From the NCBI RefSeq assembly GCF_023702675.1, contig NZ_CP098478.1, forward strand, positions 1,736,001 through 1,800,000: a stretch of 64,000 nucleotides of DNA, in the 5' to 3' direction. This document shows positions 16,752 through 25,158 of the stretch, one piece after another (position 1 is the stretch's first letter; each line of letters begins with the position of its first letter). The DNA is from Acinetobacter sp. C26M (GTDB lineage Bacteria; Pseudomonadota; Gammaproteobacteria; Pseudomonadales; Moraxellaceae). A model generated the notes under the pieces. That model had not been told where the DNA came from. It saw only the letters and a program-made list of their open reading frames with translations, and did not search any database. The translations under genes and the position numbers were made by a program.

Positions 16752-17378
16752 ATGCAGCAGTATTTGAGCTTATTAGAAAAATCATGGTTTGAGCTGCATC
16801 AGCATTATCACTTTTCTGAGCCGCAGAAAGTTTTTAATAAGTTGATTGCTGCCTATAGTGAAAAGCAGCGGGCTTATCATACGCTGCAACATTTGTATGA
16901 ATGTTTGGTTCTAGTTGACTCGATTCGAGCTGATTTAAATGATGCACATGCTGTTGCATTGGCGCTCTGGTTTCATGATGCGGTTTATGATCCACAAGCA
17001 AAAGATAATGAGCTAAAAAGTGCCGAGTTATTCGAGCAGTATTTGGCTCAAGATTTATCAATTGATATCGTTGAAAAGATTAAACAATGGATTATTGCGA
17101 CGCAAAAGCATGAAGTAACAGATGAACTAGATTTGCAGTTTTTACTGGATATTGATTTGGCGATTCTAGCTGCCTCACCAGAGCGATTCGAGGAATATGA
17201 ACAGCAGATTCAACAGGAGTATGCTTGGGTAGATCCAGATGTTTATTCGATTAAAAGAAAACAAGTTTTAGCACATTTTTATCAGACTGAACCGTTATAT
17301 CAAACGAAATATTTTCAAAAAAATTTTGAGCAAAGGGCGAAAGATAATCTAAAAAATCTAATGAGCTTATGTTTTTGA
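16752..17378 (+). CDS. HD-domain phosphohydrolase-like protein
   Basis: 208 residues. The N-terminal half has YHTLQHLYECL and ALALWFHDAVYDP, where the histidines and HD give the metal-binding pattern of the HD superfamily; another helix holds ATQKHE and LLDIDLAILA with the final Asp. Homologous proteins are often labelled predicted metal-dependent HD-type phosphohydrolases, or wrongly as NMDA receptor subunits. The substrate is unknown. The ATG follows GGGTGAG. The last 12 bases overlap the 3' end of the converging unknown gene. Confidence 0.85.
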   Translation: MQQYLSLLEKSWFELHQHYHFSEPQKVFNKLIAAYSEKQRAYHTLQHLYECLVLVDSIRADLNDAHAVALALWFHDAVYDPQAKDNELKSAELFEQYLAQDLSIDIVEKIKQWIIATQKHEVTDELDLQFLLDIDLAILAASPERFEEYEQQIQQEYAWVDPDVYSIKRKQVLAHFYQTEPLYQTKYFQKNFEQRAKDNLKNLMSLCF

Positions 17379-17864
17379 AATATATTGATATAGTTTTTTT
17401 ATGTTAGATAGTTTCCAGTCGTAGTTATCATTAACATCAATTAAAAAATCTATTAATGGTTCTACTGTTTCTGGGAACATGCCATCATTAGATAACCATC
17501 TATAGGGTGGTGTAAATAGTTTAATAAAAATAGGGAGGTTGCTTCCCTTTTTAATAGTAATAATTCTCCAAAATAAAATTTTTTTAATTTGTACAGAATT
17601 TTTTTCGATTTCGATGAAGGTATCATTATGAAATAGATAGAGGGATTCATTGTGTGGGAATATCGCACACGAATCAGTTTTTAATTTCCATGAAAAGAAG
17701 AAAAAGATATATCCAATAATGTTTTGTGAAGAATTTAAAATTTCTTGTTTTTTTGTAGCATATATTTGATTTCCCTCAAGTATAAAGTATTTTGTGTTAA
17801 CAGGGGCTTCGTGTAAATTGGACGAAACTTTAACTAGGTAGATTTTTTTAATTTTATTTTCCAT
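17367..17864 (-). CDS. Unknown AT-rich protein, 165 residues
   Basis: Not recognised. The sequence is much richer in A/T and in Ile, Lys, Phe and Asn codons than its neighbours, with homopolymer runs, and no Shine-Dalgarno sequence precedes the ATG. There is a short aromatic hydrophobic stretch (IIGYIFFFFSW) that may be buried or membrane-associated, but no signal peptide. It stands alone between the HD gene, which it overlaps by 12 bp tail to tail, and thiG. The composition suggests acquisition by transfer; it may be an orphan gene. Confidence 0.6.
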   Translation of the reverse strand: MENKIKKIYLVKVSSNLHEAPVNTKYFILEGNQIYATKKQEILNSSQNIIGYIFFFFSWKLKTDSCAIFPHNESLYLFHNDTFIEIEKNSVQIKKILFWRIITIKKGSNLPIFIKLFTPPYRWLSNDGMFPETVEPLIDFLIDVNDNYDWKLSNIKKLYQYISKT

Positions 17865-17924
17865 AGTGTATATACGTCAATCTAGAGGGTGAAGGAACAG
17901 AGTAATCCCTTCACCACTTATACT

Positions 17925-18710
17925 TTATTTAAAGAAATATCCCGTCTCAGGCGAGCTCGCATTCGCCATACGCTTACGCGGCATACGACCTGCTAAGAAT
18001 GCTTCACGACCTGCTTCAACCGCTTTCTTCATCGCAGAAGCCATCAAAATAGGATTTTGAGCAGCGGCAATCGCCGTGTTCATAAGAACGCCATCACAGC
18101 CTAATTCCATTGCAATTGCCGCATCACTAGCTGTACCGACACCTGCATCTACTAAAACAGGGACTTTGGCATTTTCTTTGATGATGGAAATGGTATGTGG
18201 ATTCAAAATACCAAGACCAGAACCAATCAAACTTCCCAAAGGCATGATCGCAACACAGCCCATACTTTCAAGTTCTTGGGCAACAATTGGGTCATCCGAG
18301 GTATAGACCATGATTTCAAAACCATCATCAATCAAGGTTTGCGCTGCTTTTAGTGTTGCGGTCACATTTGGATATAAGGTTTTTTCATCACCAAGTACTT
18401 CTAACTTCACCAGATTGTGACCATCAAGAAGTTCACGTGCCAGCATACAGGTACGAATTGCGCTATCAGCATCAAAACAACCTGCTGTATTAGGCAGAAT
18501 CGTATATTTGTCTGGTGGAATCACTGAAAGTAAATTCGGTTGATCGGCATGTTGACCAATGTTTACACGACGGATTGCGACAGTGACAATCTCAGCACCA
18601 CTGGCTTGAATGGCTAAATCAGTTTCATTGAGATCTTTATATTTACCAGTTCCGACCAATAAGCGAGAGTTAAAAGTACGTGAACCAATAATTAAAGGGG
18701 AATCTTGCAT
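17925..18710 (-). CDS. thiG: Thiazole synthase
   Basis: 261 residues. It makes the thiazole phosphate of thiamine from 1-deoxyxylulose-5-phosphate, dehydroglycine and the ThiS thiocarboxylate, in a TIM barrel. Conserved stretches are [10 protein letters not shown] near the N-terminus, [20 protein letters not shown] (with the Schiff-base lysine region) and [25 protein letters not shown]. It follows thiS by 23 bases on the same strand, as usual. No TPP riboswitch is visible ahead of the operon. Confidence 0.96.
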   Translation of the reverse strand: MQDSPLIIGSRTFNSRLLVGTGKYKDLNETDLAIQASGAEIVTVAIRRVNIGQHADQPNLLSVIPPDKYTILPNTAGCFDADSAIRTCMLARELLDGHNLVKLEVLGDEKTLYPNVTATLKAAQTLIDDGFEIMVYTSDDPIVAQELESMGCVAIMPLGSLIGSGLGILNPHTISIIKENAKVPVLVDAGVGTASDAAIAMELGCDGVLMNTAIAAAQNPILMASAMKKAVEAGREAFLAGRMPRKRMANASSPETGYFFK

Positions 18711-18733
18711 GGGCTTACTCCATTTTTAGCCGA

Positions 18734-18931
18734 TTAGCCGCCACCAACAGCTTGAATAATTTCAATACGATCTTCAGGAGCAATTGTCGTTTGCTCAAGT
18801 CTACTTTTCGGAATAATCTGTTGATTCTTCTCTACAGCGAAGCGTTTGCCTTCAAGTTCTAAACTTTGAATCAATTGCTGTAGGTTTTCGCAAGGCGTGT
18901 CTGTTGACTCACCATTTAAATAGATGTGCAT
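18734..18931 (-). CDS. thiS: Sulfur carrier protein ThiS
   Basis: 65 residues with the ubiquitin-like ThiS fold. The chain ends in AVGGG, the Gly-Gly tail that is adenylylated and loaded with sulfur before transfer to ThiG. I chose the ATG at 18931, with AAGGA seven bases upstream; the in-frame TTG at 18937 sits on top of that site. It lies between the DUF423 gene and thiG with short spacing. Confidence 0.92.
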   Translation of the reverse strand: MHIYLNGESTDTPCENLQQLIQSLELEGKRFAVEKNQQIIPKSRLEQTTIAPEDRIEIIQAVGGG

Positions 18932-18940
18932 GATCAATCC

Positions 18941-19306
18941 TTATTTCGCATGCTTGATTGCTTGCCATGCGAGTAGCACCCAACCTGCAATCATAAATGC
19001 ACCACCAATTGGAGTGATCGCACCTAAGATTCGAGGTAAACCAAGCGCCATAATGTACAACGAACCGCAGAAGAAGATGATACCAATTTGCATCAAAATA
19101 AAAGGAATTTTTATTGGAATAGTTGGTGCGGTTTTATCTAGTACACCTAAAATTAGTAAGCCAAGACCGTGATAGAAAAAGTATTGAGTTGCTGTACCCC
19201 ACCAAGCGAGTTGCTCTGGTGTTGCAAAAGATTTGAGTCCATGAGCACCGAAAGCACCCAGCATGACTGCAAGCGCAAGATTAAGCGCAGAGATTGCTAT
19301 CCACAT
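18941..19306 (-). CDS. DUF423 family membrane protein (YgdD-like)
   Basis: 121 residues and about four hydrophobic helices. It opens MWIAISALNLALAVMLGAFGAHGLK, the characteristic start of the DUF423 family, with AFGAHGLK conserved, and ends with GWVLLAWQAIKHAK. It is an inner-membrane protein of unknown function. It is the first gene of the tight cluster with thiS and thiG, although a link with thiamine synthesis is not established. Confidence 0.88.
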   Translation of the reverse strand: MWIAISALNLALAVMLGAFGAHGLKSFATPEQLAWWGTATQYFFYHGLGLLILGVLDKTAPTIPIKIPFILMQIGIIFFCGSLYIMALGLPRILGAITPIGGAFMIAGWVLLAWQAIKHAK

Positions 19307-19371
19307 AATGACAATGGAACTGGAAATTTGATAAACAAAGTTAACATATTCGGGTGCTTAAACAAAGCCAG

Positions 19372-19398
19372 ATAAAACAAAAGGGCATTAAAGCCCTT
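19372..19398 (-). terminator. Rho-independent terminator of rpoH
   Basis: On the minus strand AAGGGC-TTTAAT-GCCCTT is followed by TTGTTTTAT, shortly after the rpoH stop codon. Confidence 0.8.
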
Positions 19399-19413
19399 GT
19401 GTTTGATTCGATT

Positions 19414-20283
19414 TTAGCTTGCAGACATGGCAGTTTTGATTTTTTCCATGGCATTCTTTTCTAACTGACGAATACGCTCAGCAGAAACATTATATTCAGC
19501 AGCCAACTCATGCAAAGTTGACTTATCATCATCTAACCAACGACGCTGTAAAATATTACGTGAACGATCATCAAGCTGGTCCATTGCATCATGTAAGGCT
19601 GTGGTACTTTGCTGTTCGTAATCTTCTTCTTCAACTAATCGTGCTGGATCATAACGATTATCTTCTAAATAAAGCGCAGGTGCAGTATGAGGTGTATCGT
19701 CATCATCATCACCTTGTGCTTCAAAAGCAGCATCATAAGCAGTGAGACGGCCTTCCATCTCTAACACTTGTTCAGGGGTTACGTTCAAATCGTTGGCAAT
19801 TGATTTCGCTTCTTCTAAAGTGAGTCGTTTGCTTGATTTTTTAAGACTACGTAAATTAAAGAACAATTTGCGTTGAGCTTTGGTGGTCGCAATCTTAACA
19901 ATACGCCAGTTACGAATCACATATTCATGAATTTCAGCTTTAATCCAGTGCACAGCAAAAGAAACTAAGCGAACACCCATATTCGGATCAAAACGTTTAA
20001 CCGCTTTCATTAATCCGAGGTTACCTTCTTGAATGAGATCACCTTGTGGCAATCCGTAACCTGCATAACTACGTGCAATATGTACAACAAAGCGGAGGTG
20101 TGACATTACCAATAACTTGGCAGCATCGAGGTCTTGGTCATAATAATAACGCTCAGCAAGTTCTTTTTCTTGCTCGGCCGTTAAAATTGGAATTTGATTG
20201 ACAGTACTGATATATGCACCAAGGTTTACGCCTGGTGCAGACAATGACAGGGGCATCAATTGATTGCTGCTGTCAGTAGTCAT
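19414..20283 (-). CDS. rpoH: RNA polymerase heat-shock sigma factor (sigma-32)
   Basis: 289 residues. Region 2 ([27 protein letters not shown], about 61-130) binds core polymerase and the -10 element, and region 4 carries the [14 protein letters not shown] helix for -35 recognition. The RpoH box QRKLFFNLR lies near residue 140 and separates RpoH from other sigma-70 relatives. It directs heat-shock and protein-quality genes. The spacer contains an acidic DDDDDTPH insertion. The start ATG has AGGAG upstream. It is followed by a terminator; the TusA-like gene lies upstream. Confidence 0.96.
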   Translation of the reverse strand: MTTDSSNQLMPLSLSAPGVNLGAYISTVNQIPILTAEQEKELAERYYYDQDLDAAKLLVMSHLRFVVHIARSYAGYGLPQGDLIQEGNLGLMKAVKRFDPNMGVRLVSFAVHWIKAEIHEYVIRNWRIVKIATTKAQRKLFFNLRSLKKSSKRLTLEEAKSIANDLNVTPEQVLEMEGRLTAYDAAFEAQGDDDDDTPHTAPALYLEDNRYDPARLVEEEDYEQQSTTALHDAMDQLDDRSRNILQRRWLDDDKSTLHELAAEYNVSAERIRQLEKNAMEKIKTAMSAS

Positions 20284-20415
20284 GGAGTCTCCTTATAGGA
20301 TGGTATTTAAGTCAACAATTTCATCTTAATGCGAATGTTCTTCATCACTAAGGAAATTTGAGTATAGAAATGTAAAGTTAACTATATTTATCTTTAGCAA
20401 GAGTTTAGCAAAGAA

Positions 20416-20655
20416 TTACATAGATTCAATTAAATAGTGAAATTCATTGTCTGAAATTTTTTGTGTCAGGCATTGAAGTTGCTGAATTTTGCAATATCGT
20501 GTTACATCAATTTCGCTATGTGGATCAGAGGATTTCAATAAATATTGTTGTGCGCCATCCACTTTTTTTAAAGCGCGCTTCAACATAAGCAATGGCATTG
20601 GGCAGGGTTGTCCTAATGCATCAATAATAATGGGAGGATGTAGTGTATCGGTCAT
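20416..20655 (-). CDS. TusA-family sulfurtransferase-like protein
   Basis: 79 residues from ATG 20655 (an ATG two codons upstream is possible). The signature GQPCPMPLLMLKRAL contains the Cys-Pro-x-Pro motif; this Cys carries the persulfide in TusA, which passes sulfur on for tRNA 2-thiouridine or other pathways. The family fold is beta-alpha-beta. It sits alone between rpoH and the cold-shock gene. It could be TusA itself or another SirA/TusA paralogue. Confidence 0.82.
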   Translation of the reverse strand: MTDTLHPPIIIDALGQPCPMPLLMLKRALKKVDGAQQYLLKSSDPHSEIDVTRYCKIQQLQCLTQKISDNEFHYLIESM

Positions 20656-20661
20656 ATACAT

Positions 20662-21012
20662 TTAAATCATTTTATTCAAACCTATCTTAACAAATTTTCT
20701 CGTAATTTTTGAGAGAAAAATTTCATTAAAAAATCAGCTAAATTATTGAAAAAAACAGATAGAAATATCGATAATAACTAAAAAAACTTCTATTAATTGT
20801 TATAAACCCATGATAAGCTCGATGCGTTTTAGAAAGTTGTTTAATACAAATCAATTGTTTTAAACTCTATAACAAATGGATGTAACCGGAAATTGTTGAT
20901 AGTTTTACAGAATGATTACAAGCTTTAAAATTATAAATATTTTAAAACCTTGTTGGCTCTGCTGTTTGCAACACCGGAAGGTCCTTATCTTTCAATATCT
21001 GAGGATTGACTT
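20662..21012 (+). promoter_or_regulatory. Long AT-rich leader of the cold-shock gene
   Basis: About 350 bases without a gene. It is very AT-rich up to about 20880 and then holds GTTGGCTCTGCTGTTTGC and a GAGGA site just before the cold-shock start. GTTTAA/TTAAAC arms are visible near 20838-20865. A long 5' UTR with temperature-dependent folding is typical of cspA-type genes; the exact promoter was not resolved. Confidence 0.4.
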
Positions 21013-21225
21013 ATGACAGCTCGTGAACAAGGCGTAGTAAAGTGGTTTAACGACACTAAAGGCTTTGGTTTTATTCAGCGTAATGGTGGTGATGACGTAT
21101 TTGTTCATTTCCGCGCAATTATGGGTGATGGCCACCGTTCTTTACGTGACGGCCAACGCGTAGAATTCAGTGTTGTTCAAGGACAAAAAGGTTTCCAAGC
21201 TGAAAACGTTCAGCCTTTAGACTAA
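21013..21225 (+). CDS. Cold-shock domain protein (CspA family)
   Basis: 70 residues, a single OB-fold. RNA-binding motifs are KGFGFIQRN (RNP1) and DVFVHFRAI (RNP2-like), and [13 protein letters not shown] opens the domain. It binds single-stranded RNA and DNA as an RNA chaperone. GAGGA lies six bases before the ATG, and a strong terminator follows at once, so it is monocistronic. Several CspA paralogues exist in this group, so no letter is assigned. Confidence 0.94.
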   Translation: MTAREQGVVKWFNDTKGFGFIQRNGGDDVFVHFRAIMGDGHRSLRDGQRVEFSVVQGQKGFQAENVQPLD

Positions 21226-21244
21226 TTTGTTGCCTTAATGCAAT

Positions 21245-21284
21245 AAAAAAACGCCCCAATGTTATTGGGGCGTTTTTGTTTTTT
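21245..21284 (+). terminator. Rho-independent terminator of the cold-shock gene
   Basis: ACGCCCCAAT (21251-21260) pairs perfectly with ATTGGGGCGT (21264-21273), with A run before and T run after; it can work in both directions. Confidence 0.93.
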
Positions 21285-21335
21285 ATGGTTTATAATAACG
21301 ACTTTATTTTGGTCGTTGATGGTTCGAGAGCATAT

Positions 21336-22487
21336 ATGACATCTGGTTTTGAAACCTTAAATTTACATCCGCAGTTGAAGAAAGCGATTGATGCTTTGGG
21401 TTTTTCACAAATGACCCCGATTCAGCAAAAGGTTTTAAAATATACATTAGCAGGGCATGATGCTATTGGTCGAGCACAAACAGGCACAGGAAAGACAGCT
21501 GCCTTTTTGGTTAGTGTGATCAATGATCTACTTAATAATCCAGTTCAGGAGCAACGCTTTCGTGGTGAGCCACGTGCGTTAATTTTGGCACCGACACGCG
21601 AGTTGGCATTACAGATTGAAAGTGATGCACAAGCATTAACCAAGTTTTCAAACCTTCACTTAGTAACCTTATTGGGTGGTGTAGATTTTGACAAGCAGAA
21701 GAAAATGTTGGATCGCAACTTCGTTGATATCATTGTTGCAACACCAGGTCGTTTGATCGATTTTGTGGAGCAAAAAGAAGTTTGGTTGGATAAAATCGAA
21801 TTTTTGGTGATTGATGAAGCAGATCGATTGTTAGATATGGGCTTTATTCCATCGGTCAAAAGAATTGTTCGCTTTTCACCATTTAAAGAACAGCGCCAAA
21901 CTTTAATGTTCTCTGCAACATTTAGCTATGATGTTTTAAATCTTGCACGTCAGTGGCTATTTGAGCCTGTAACGGTAGAGATTGAGCCTGAGCAAAAAAC
22001 CAATAATGACGTTGAGCAACGTGTTTATGTGGTTGCTAAACAAGACAAATATAAGTTATTGCAAGATATTTTGCGTGAAGAGCCAATTGATAAAGTAATG
22101 ATCTTTGCAAATCGTCGAGATCAGGTGCGTCGTTTGTATGATCACTTAAAGCGTGATGGCTATAAGGTTGGGATGCTATCGGGGGAAATTGCTCAAGACA
22201 AGCGTTTGAAAATGCTTGAGCAGTTTAAGCAAGGCAAGAATAATATAATGATCGCAACCGATGTGGCAGGGCGCGGTATTCATGTGGATGGTGTTTCACA
22301 TGTGATTAACTTTACCTTGCCTGAACAGTCTGATGATTATGTGCATCGTATTGGTCGTACTGGGCGTGCTGGTGCGCAAGGTGTGAGTATCAGTTTCTTG
22401 TCGGAAGATGATGCATTCTATTTACCTGAAATTGAAAAAGCGATTGGTAAAAAATTACCATTAACGCGTTTAGAGGGTTACTGTTAA
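21336..22487 (+). CDS. DEAD-box ATP-dependent RNA helicase, RhlB-like
   Basis: 383 residues from the ATG at 21336 (MTSGFETLNLHP, GAGAG five bases upstream). The in-frame TTG at 21276 lies inside the terminator of the cold-shock gene and is rejected. Motifs in order: Q motif with GFSQMTPIQ, QTGTGKT, PTRELA, ATPGRL, DEAD, SAT, and HRIGRTGRAG. There is no long C-terminal extension. It unwinds RNA duplexes; RhlB and SrmB are the closest functional types. Its position right after a cold-shock gene fits a role at low temperature. Confidence 0.9.
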   Translation: MTSGFETLNLHPQLKKAIDALGFSQMTPIQQKVLKYTLAGHDAIGRAQTGTGKTAAFLVSVINDLLNNPVQEQRFRGEPRALILAPTRELALQIESDAQALTKFSNLHLVTLLGGVDFDKQKKMLDRNFVDIIVATPGRLIDFVEQKEVWLDKIEFLVIDEADRLLDMGFIPSVKRIVRFSPFKEQRQTLMFSATFSYDVLNLARQWLFEPVTVEIEPEQKTNNDVEQRVYVVAKQDKYKLLQDILREEPIDKVMIFANRRDQVRRLYDHLKRDGYKVGMLSGEIAQDKRLKMLEQFKQGKNNIMIATDVAGRGIHVDGVSHVINFTLPEQSDDYVHRIGRTGRAGAQGVSISFLSEDDAFYLPEIEKAIGKKLPLTRLEGYC

Positions 22488-22537
22488 GCCCTAATTCGTT
22501 TTATTTAGTTCATTTGCGATCTAGATATGTGTTTTGG

Positions 22538-22576
22538 AAAAGGTCAAATTACTTTGTGATTTGGCCTTTTTGATTA
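22538..22576 (+). terminator. Rho-independent terminator of the helicase gene
   Basis: AAAAGGTCAAAT (22538-22549) pairs with ATTTGGCCTTTT (22559-22570) with one G-U pair, followed by T-rich sequence. Confidence 0.8.
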
Positions 22577-22699
22577 TTTAATAAGAATTACAACTCAAAT
22601 TGCACAAAAGATTAAAGATTTTTTTATAATTACTGTGATTAGTTGCTGAATTGAAATAGATCAGCATGTAGAATATGCCGCATTACCTGGGAGGATATT

Positions 22700-23737
22700 A
22701 TGGCTCTAATTTCAATGCGCCAGCTCTTGGATCACGCTGCAGAACATAACTACGGCGTACCAGCGTTTAACGTAAACAACTTAGAACAAATGCGCGCAAT
22801 CATGCTCGCTGCGGATGCAACGAATTCACCTGTTATCGTGCAAGCTTCGGCTGGTGCGCGTAAATATGCGGGTGCACCATTCTTACGTCATCTTATTTTA
22901 GCTGCGATTGAAGAGTGGCCACATATTCCAGTGGTAATGCATCAAGATCATGGTACTAGCCCTGATGTTTGCCAACGTTCGATTCAGTTGGGCTTCAGCT
23001 CAGTGATGATGGATGGTTCGTTAGGTGCGGATGGTAAAACACCAACTTCATATGACTATAATGTTGACGTAACTCGTCGTGTTGTCGCTATGGCGCATGC
23101 ATGTGGTGTTTCAGTTGAAGGTGAGATTGGTTGCTTAGGTAGCCTTGAAACTGGTATGGCTGGTGAAGAAGATGGTGTCGGTGCAGAAGGTGTACTTGAC
23201 CACTCTCAACTCTTAACTTCTGTTGAAGAAGCGACTCAATTTGTTGCGGATACTAATGTTGATGCCCTAGCGATTGCTGTCGGTACCTCACACGGTGCAT
23301 ACAAGTTTACTCGTCCACCTACGGGCGACATCTTGGCAATTGACCGTATTAAAGAAATCCACGCTGCATTGCCAAACACACATCTTGTGATGCATGGCTC
23401 AAGCTCTGTTCCACAAGAGTGGTTAGCGATCATTAACCAATACGGTGGTGATATTAAAGAAACTTATGGCGTGCCTGTAGATCAGCTGGTAGAAGCGATC
23501 AAACATGGTGTGCGTAAGATCAATATTGATACCGATTTACGTTTGGCTTCGACGGGCGCAATGCGTCGTATGATGTCGGAGAAACCAAGTGAATTTGACC
23601 CGCGTAAATTCTTTGGTGAAACTGTTGAAGCAATGAAGCAAATCTGTGTAGATCGTTATAATTCTTTTGGTACATCAGGTAATGCAGATAAGATTCGTCC
23701 AATTTCTTTAGAGAAAATGGTTGATCGTTACAAATAA
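22700..23737 (+). CDS. fba: Fructose-1,6-bisphosphate aldolase, class II
   Basis: 345 residues. A zinc-dependent aldolase of glycolysis and gluconeogenesis, of the Calvin-cycle subtype in length and sequence. Zinc and substrate motifs include [40 protein letters not shown] and [17 protein letters not shown] lies seven bases upstream of the ATG. It is a single gene closed by a terminator. Because Acinetobacter usually lacks a complete glycolytic route from glucose, the enzyme probably runs mainly towards hexose synthesis (inference). Confidence 0.96.
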   Translation: MALISMRQLLDHAAEHNYGVPAFNVNNLEQMRAIMLAADATNSPVIVQASAGARKYAGAPFLRHLILAAIEEWPHIPVVMHQDHGTSPDVCQRSIQLGFSSVMMDGSLGADGKTPTSYDYNVDVTRRVVAMAHACGVSVEGEIGCLGSLETGMAGEEDGVGAEGVLDHSQLLTSVEEATQFVADTNVDALAIAVGTSHGAYKFTRPPTGDILAIDRIKEIHAALPNTHLVMHGSSSVPQEWLAIINQYGGDIKETYGVPVDQLVEAIKHGVRKINIDTDLRLASTGAMRRMMSEKPSEFDPRKFFGETVEAMKQICVDRYNSFGTSGNADKIRPISLEKMVDRYK

Positions 23738-23754
23738 TTAATTTGTAATATGAA

Positions 23755-23785
23755 AAAATAGTGGCAACTGCCACTATTTTTTTTT
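23755..23785 (+). terminator. Rho-independent terminator of fba
   Basis: GTGGC-AACT-GCCAC stem extended by A-T pairs, followed by nine T. Confidence 0.85.
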
Positions 23786-23796
23786 AATGATAAATT

Positions 23797-23831
23797 TTGA
23801 AAATAAAAATGCCAGCGGATTGCTGGCATTT
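23797..23831 (-). terminator. Rho-independent terminator of lptD-surA
   Basis: AAATGCCAGC (23807-23816) pairs with GCTGGCATTT (23822-23831); on the minus strand TTTTTATTTTC follows. Confidence 0.85.
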
Positions 23832-23844
23832 TTATTAAGCTGGT

Positions 23845-25158
23845 TTATTTCTGTTGTGCTTTAGAATCTAAGTTGGCATCTTTGATTTCGACATAGGCAT
23901 TCGCGCGAAGCTCACGCATCCAGCTATCAACTTCGGTATCAAACTGACGCTCACCTAAGATTTGGCGTGCCATACGTTCCTGAACTTCTTTGGTCATATC
24001 CTGCTCACGTGTATCCGTGACTTGTAAAATATGCCAACCGAATTGACTTTGGAATGGCTTACTGATTTGCCCAACAGGGGTTTCTTTCATGACCTTTTCA
24101 AATTCAGGTACCATTACGCCTGGGCTTACCCAACCTAAGCTACCGCCATCACGTGCAGAGCCTGTATCATTTGAATAGGTTGCTGCAAGGGTTGCGAAGT
24201 CATCACCAGCTTTAGCACGATTATAGAGACTATCAATCATTTGTTTGGCACGATCTAGGCTTACTACTTCTGAAGGTTGAATCAGAATATGGCGTGTCTT
24301 GTATTGAGGGACTAGTGCTTTTTGATCATTCTGTTTGCGTTCTAACAACTTTAATACGTGTATTCCGTCTCGTACATTGATCAGCTCAGTTGTTTGTCCA
24401 ACTTGAAGTGGGGCAATACGTGCTGAAAGTTCTGTAGGAATCTCTGAGAGTGAGCGGAAACCCATGTCTGCACCGTCGACTTTCACTGAAGCTGTTGATA
24501 GCTTAGAGCTAATCGATTTTGTATCGTCACTTGTTGTGAGAGATTGTTTTACCTGCTGAGCGACTTGCTGTACTTCGTTGCTATTTTCACCTGAAATACG
24601 CATGTGAATGACATGAACTTGAGTGCCTAATGCAGCTTGACCTTCAGGGGAGTTTAAAAAGTTTTCAACATCATGGTCGCTGATTTTAATACGTGACATA
24701 ACTTGTTGTTGACGCAAACGACCAATTGCTAAATCTTCTGCAACACGGTTACGCAAATTTTCATAAGTGCCTGGTGCAATTGCATCCAGTTTTTGTTGAA
24801 ATGCCTCAAGTGTATTTGCACCTGATTGGTTTGCAACTTTTAATACAGCAGCATTTAAGCTCTTTTCATCAGGTTTAATGCCATAACGCTTTACTTGTTC
24901 TAATTGCGCTTGACGAATGATGAGTTGATCAAGTACTTGCATTTGTAAATACTGTTGAGGTGGAACAGTTTTATTTTGTGCTTTTAACTGGTGTTCTGTT
25001 TCAGCAATCCCTTGTTCTAAATCACTTTTAAGAATGACACTACTATCTACAATTGCAACAACCTCATCCGTAGGTTGTGCAAAGCTTTGCATTGATGAAG
25101 AAATTAGGGCAGCGAGAACAGTCGCTTTAAAGATATGTTGAAAAGGTTTTATCTTCAT
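23845..25158 (-). CDS. surA: Periplasmic chaperone and peptidyl-prolyl isomerase SurA
   Basis: 437 residues with a signal peptide (hydrophobic run ending SFAQ-PTDEV). An N-terminal chaperone domain (about 25-165) is followed by two parvulin domains. The first (THVIHMRI...) is diverged, and the second has the canonical RHILIQPSE...DGGSLGWVSPG...FGWHILQV pattern. SurA escorts outer-membrane proteins, including LptD, to the BAM complex. The start ATG overlaps the lptD stop as TAATG, so translation is coupled; the upstream TTG (25173) is rejected. Confidence 0.95.
   Translation of the reverse strand: MKIKPFQHIFKATVLAALISSSMQSFAQPTDEVVAIVDSSVILKSDLEQGIAETEHQLKAQNKTVPPQQYLQMQVLDQLIIRQAQLEQVKRYGIKPDEKSLNAAVLKVANQSGANTLEAFQQKLDAIAPGTYENLRNRVAEDLAIGRLRQQQVMSRIKISDHDVENFLNSPEGQAALGTQVHVIHMRISGENSNEVQQVAQQVKQSLTTSDDTKSISSKLSTASVKVDGADMGFRSLSEIPTELSARIAPLQVGQTTELINVRDGIHVLKLLERKQNDQKALVPQYKTRHILIQPSEVVSLDRAKQMIDSLYNRAKAGDDFATLAATYSNDTGSARDGGSLGWVSPGVMVPEFEKVMKETPVGQISKPFQSQFGWHILQVTDTREQDMTKEVQERMARQILGERQFDTEVDSWMRELRANAYVEIKDANLDSKAQQK

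Noticed and set aside
17888..17915. GGTGAAGG/CCTTCACC stem after thiG as a terminator
   Set aside because: The stem is good but neither strand has a T run after it; left out of the feature list.
18938..19413. TPP riboswitch before the thiS-thiG cluster
   Set aside because: The gaps are too short and no conserved CUGAGA/ACCUGA-type elements are seen; the upstream gene is DUF423.
21276..21335. TTG start extending the helicase gene into the cold-shock terminator
   Set aside because: It would begin in the terminator T run; ATG 21336 gives the normal N-terminus.
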